A stretch of DNA of 18,002 nucleotides from an uncultured Azohydromonas sp. GTDB lineage: Bacteria; Pseudomonadota; Gammaproteobacteria; Burkholderiales; Burkholderiaceae_C. Below, one piece after another: positions 15,853 through 18,002 of the stretch (position 1 is the first letter of the stretch; the number at the start of each line of letters is the position of its first letter). Under the pieces are notes generated by a model. It worked only from the letters and a program-made list of their open reading frames with translations. It was not told where the DNA came from and made no database searches. The translations under genes were made by a program, and so were the position numbers. The stretch is from the NCBI RefSeq assembly GCF_937926365.1, contig NZ_CALAOH010000018.1, positions 1-18,002 on the forward strand, written 5' to 3'.

Positions 15853-18002
15853 TCAGACGCTGCGGCGCAGGGGCACGCGCTGGGCGATGCCCTGGCCGTT
15901 GCGCTGCGACTGCCACAGGCCATGGCGCTGGCTCAGCGCGTCGCCGCGCATGAGCTGCGCGTCCAGCCCGCCGCGCGGGGGCGCGGCGCGGCTGGTCTTG
16001 CCGGGTTCCGCGGGGGTGCCGTCGGGCACCGGTTCCCCGCTCGACTTGATCCGGAACATCGCATTGGCCTCGCGGCCTTGCGAGTCCCGGCCCTGGACCT
16101 TGACGCGCAAATCCAGGGCCTGGCCCGCGGGCGGCACGCCGTTGAAGGTGCCGGCCTTGCCGTCGAAATGCAGCCAGGCCGGCAGCGGCGTGCCGTCGGC
16201 CAGCGTCGCGGTGAGTAGCACCGTCTCGTTGGCGTCGGTGTGGACAAAGGCGTCGGTCGGCACCTGCAGGTTGATCTCCTTCGCCGCGGGCACGACCTGG
16301 TCCTCTATGCCGCGGAACATGCGCAGCGTGGGCTCGTTGGCGGGGGTGACCATGGTGCGGAAGCCGCTGGAGCGGGTGTAGATGTCGCCAACGTCGCTGG
16401 GCTCGCTGATCGAGGAGCGCACGGGGCTGTTATCGGCCAGCGTCTCGGTGGGCCGCGGCGCCGTGGGCAGCACCAGCGCGGAGTCGAAGCGCATGGCCGT
16501 GGGAGCCGGTGCCGGGGGCGCTTCCACAGGGGCCGGTGCCGGGGCGGGCGCCGGTGCGGGCGCCGGGGCGGGGGGCGGCGCCGGCTCGGCGCGTGGGCGG
16601 TCGTTGTTGCGCAGGGCCTCGGTGTCGGCGCTGCCGTCGGCGCGGAACACCGTGCCCGTGCCGTCGTCGTACAGCGTTGCCGTGCCCGTGGCGGCATGGC
16701 CGCCGGTGGGCGTGGCGCTGAGGCTGAAGGTTTCGGCACCCTCGCTCAGGCTGTCATTGACGACCGGCGTGCGCACCAGCAGCGTGCCGCCCGCGGGCAG
16801 CGTCACGGCTGCCGTGTAGGCCGTCCAGGTCCGGCCGCCGTCGGTCGAGACTTGCAAGCCGGTGCTGCCGGCGGTGCCGAAGTCCACACCCGCGCCGCTG
16901 GCGCTGCCGCCGGTGAGCTGCAGGCTGACCGACTGGCCGGCCGTGCCGCCGACGGTGAACACGGCCCAGGGCGAGGCCTCGTTGACGCTCGGACTGGAGA
17001 CGCTGACCGGGCGGTCGTCCTCCAGGCCACTGCTCGACGCATCGGGCGCCCCTGCCGTGACGGTGCCGGAGAAGCGCTGGCCCGAGCCGTCGTCGACGAT
17101 CGTGGCGATGGTGTCGAAGGAAGCGCCGCCGGCATGGACGGCGCGCAACACGAAGCGCTCGGCGCCCTCGTAGGGCTCGTCCTGCTCTTGGCGGTTGTCC
17201 ACGCGCACGAGCAGCGTGCCGCTGGCCGGAACCTCGCTGCGCTGGGCCGGATCGTGGGCGATCCAGGCGCTGCCGTTCCACACCTCGATGCGCTGCGCCT
17301 GGTCGAGATCGGCCTGCCCCGGGCCATTGCCCTCGGCCAGCGTGAGGACGAAGCGCTCACCCGCCGGCGCGACGAGGGTGAACACGGCCCAGTCGGAAGC
17401 CTCGTTGACGGTCGGGCTGCTCAGCGTGACGGCGCGGACGTTGAAGTCCACCCAGGCCTCGGCGCTGCCGCCGCGGCCGTCCTGCACCGTGTAGCTGAAG
17501 CGGCCCGTGCCACTGAAGCCGGGCGTGGGCGTGAAGCGCAGCCGCCCGTCGGCTTCGAGGCTCACGCGGCCACCCGCCACGGCGACGGTGTCGCCCACGC
17601 CCAGGGACTGTCCAGCCACCTGTGTGACCGCGAGGGAGCCGCCGTCGATGTCGCCGTCATTGGCGAGCACATCGATGACCAGCGGCGTGTCCTGCACGAG
17701 GAGGGCGGTATCGGCCGCAGCCAGGGGGACGTCGTTGACTGGCGTGATGTCCAGCGAGGCGGTGCCGGTCACGGACTTGGCATCCGGCGCACCGCCGGTG
17801 CTGCCGTAATCGGTGATAGTGAAGCTGAAGCTCACCGCGCCGTCGTCGTTGGCGGCGGGCGTGTAGCTCCAGGTGCCGTCGAGGTTGTCGATCAGCGAGC
17901 CCTTGCCCGACGTGATCGTCAGGCCGGAAGCCACCAGCTGGTCGCCTTCGATGTCGCTGGCGTTGGCCAGCAGCTCGGCTTGCGTGATCAGGCGTGCGGT
18001 GC
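15853..18002 (-). CDS. Giant repeat-rich surface/secreted protein, C-terminal part (5' partial)
   Basis: The frame is open to the right edge, so this is the C-terminal ~715 residues. From the edge: a cadherin-like/VCBS-type repeat (LITQAELLANASDIEGDQL to TASLDITPVNDVP, to about 17725), a second one ending GRFSYTVQDGRGGSAEAWVDF (to about 17431), two Calx-beta-like repeats (17430-16591), a Pro-Ala linker (16590-16498), a region of unknown fold, then a putative Ig/cadherin-like domain (about 16347-16045; LPAWLHFDGKAGTFNGVPP). The basic, Gln/Arg-rich tail ends QRVPLRRSV. Repeats of this kind form long extracellular adhesins or matrix proteins. No GGxGxD RTX nonapeptides and no recognisable type I secretion signal are visible. 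The downstream adaptor and M50 fusion genes, on the same strand, are its probable export or processing partners. Confidence 0.87.
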   Translation of the reverse strand, partial: TARLITQAELLANASDIEGDQLVASGLTITSGKGSLIDNLDGTWSYTPAANDDGAVSFSFTITDYGSTGGAPDAKSVTGTASLDITPVNDVPLAAADTALLVQDTPLVIDVLANDGDIDGGSLAVTQVAGQSLGVGDTVAVAGGRVSLEADGRLRFTPTPGFSGTGRFSYTVQDGRGGSAEAWVDFNVRAVTLSSPTVNEASDWAVFTLVAPAGERFVLTLAEGNGPGQADLDQAQRIEVWNGSAWIAHDPAQRSEVPASGTLLVRVDNRQEQDEPYEGAERFVLRAVHAGGASFDTIATIVDDGSGQRFSGTVTAGAPDASSSGLEDDRPVSVSSPSVNEASPWAVFTVGGTAGQSVSLQLTGGSASGAGVDFGTAGSTGLQVSTDGGRTWTAYTAAVTLPAGGTLLVRTPVVNDSLSEGAETFSLSATPTGGHAATGTATLYDDGTGTVFRADGSADTEALRNNDRPRAEPAPPPAPAPAPAPAPAPAPVEAPPAPAPTAMRFDSALVLPTAPRPTETLADNSPVRSSISEPSDVGDIYTRSSGFRTMVTPANEPTLRMFRGIEDQVVPAAKEINLQVPTDAFVHTDANETVLLTATLADGTPLPAWLHFDGKAGTFNGVPPAGQALDLRVKVQGRDSQGREANAMFRIKSSGEPVPDGTPAEPGKTSRAAPPRGGLDAQLMRGDALSQRHGLWQSQRNGQGIAQRVPLRRSV
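16591..17430 (-). repeat. Two tandem ~140-residue Calx-beta-like repeats
   Basis: Both units contain the signature V(T/S)-(L/V)-SSP-(T/S)-VNEAS-x-WAVFT and end in an EGAE(R/T)F stretch, a DDG(S/T)G motif and then DRP or a related sequence. At DNA level the GGTGAACACGGCCCAG block at 16954-16969 recurs at 17377-17392, 423 bases (141 codons) away, and the CCTCGTTGACG that follows is shared too. The first unit (right side) has diverged in its middle. Tandem amplification with later drift is the simplest explanation. Confidence 0.7.

Noticed and set aside
16498..16590. Short tandem array resembling a CRISPR or satellite
   Set aside because: The periodic GCCGGTGCCGGGGC-like pattern encodes a Pro-Ala linker in frame inside the repeat protein; there are no conserved repeats with unique spacers.

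Overview
The window is very GC-rich, densely packed bacterial DNA with strong G/C preference at third codon positions. Its gene content (a MocR-type aminotransferase regulator, a YgiQ radical SAM protein, an XdhC/MocA pair, a YpfH-type esterase, YaaA and a prolyl-4-hydroxylase-like oxygenase) fits a betaproteobacterium of the order Burkholderiales, perhaps from the Comamonadaceae/Sphaerotilaceae side. This assignment is inference from gene families and composition. No rRNA, tRNA, CRISPR array, insertion sequence or phage gene was seen.

Layout. Bases 2-1162 (+) hold the aminotransferase half of a MocR-type regulator cut by the left edge. It converges, with 6 bases between stops, on a methyl-accepting chemotaxis protein (2479-1169, -). 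A divergent promoter region (2480-2701) separates that gene from a YgiQ-family radical SAM protein (2702-5206, +), whose coding sequence carries an in-frame, REP-like inverted repeat. Next come a secreted trypsin-like protease and a META-domain lipoprotein in one operon (5478-7132, +). They converge, with one base between stops, on a minus-strand cluster: metallophosphoesterase, XdhC-like protein and MocA-like nucleotidyltransferase (9264-7134). A divergent region follows, then a YpfH-type esterase (9518-10216, +), yaaA and a 2OG-Fe(II) prolyl hydroxylase (10461-12121, +, 2 bases apart).

The right third (12173-18002, -) is the most unusual part. Reading leftwards from the right edge, it holds the C-terminal ~715 residues of a repeat-rich surface or secreted protein with cadherin-like and Calx-beta-like repeats. 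A 240-base structured gap follows. Then comes a HlyD-like membrane-fusion adaptor with a cytosolic GAF-like N-terminus, overlapping by 4 bases a 713-residue membrane protein. That protein joins a PqqD/RRE-like domain, an M50 site-2-protease core (HEFGH plus a distal DG motif) and a HlyD-like periplasmic domain. No ABC ATPase and no RTX repeats are visible, so it does not look like a standard type I secretion locus. I propose a dedicated export and/or processing system for the giant repeat protein. This is the best candidate in the window for an under-described system.

All intergenic gaps are below 300 bases; their hairpins and promoter-like elements are listed individually with low confidence where they rest on inspection only.
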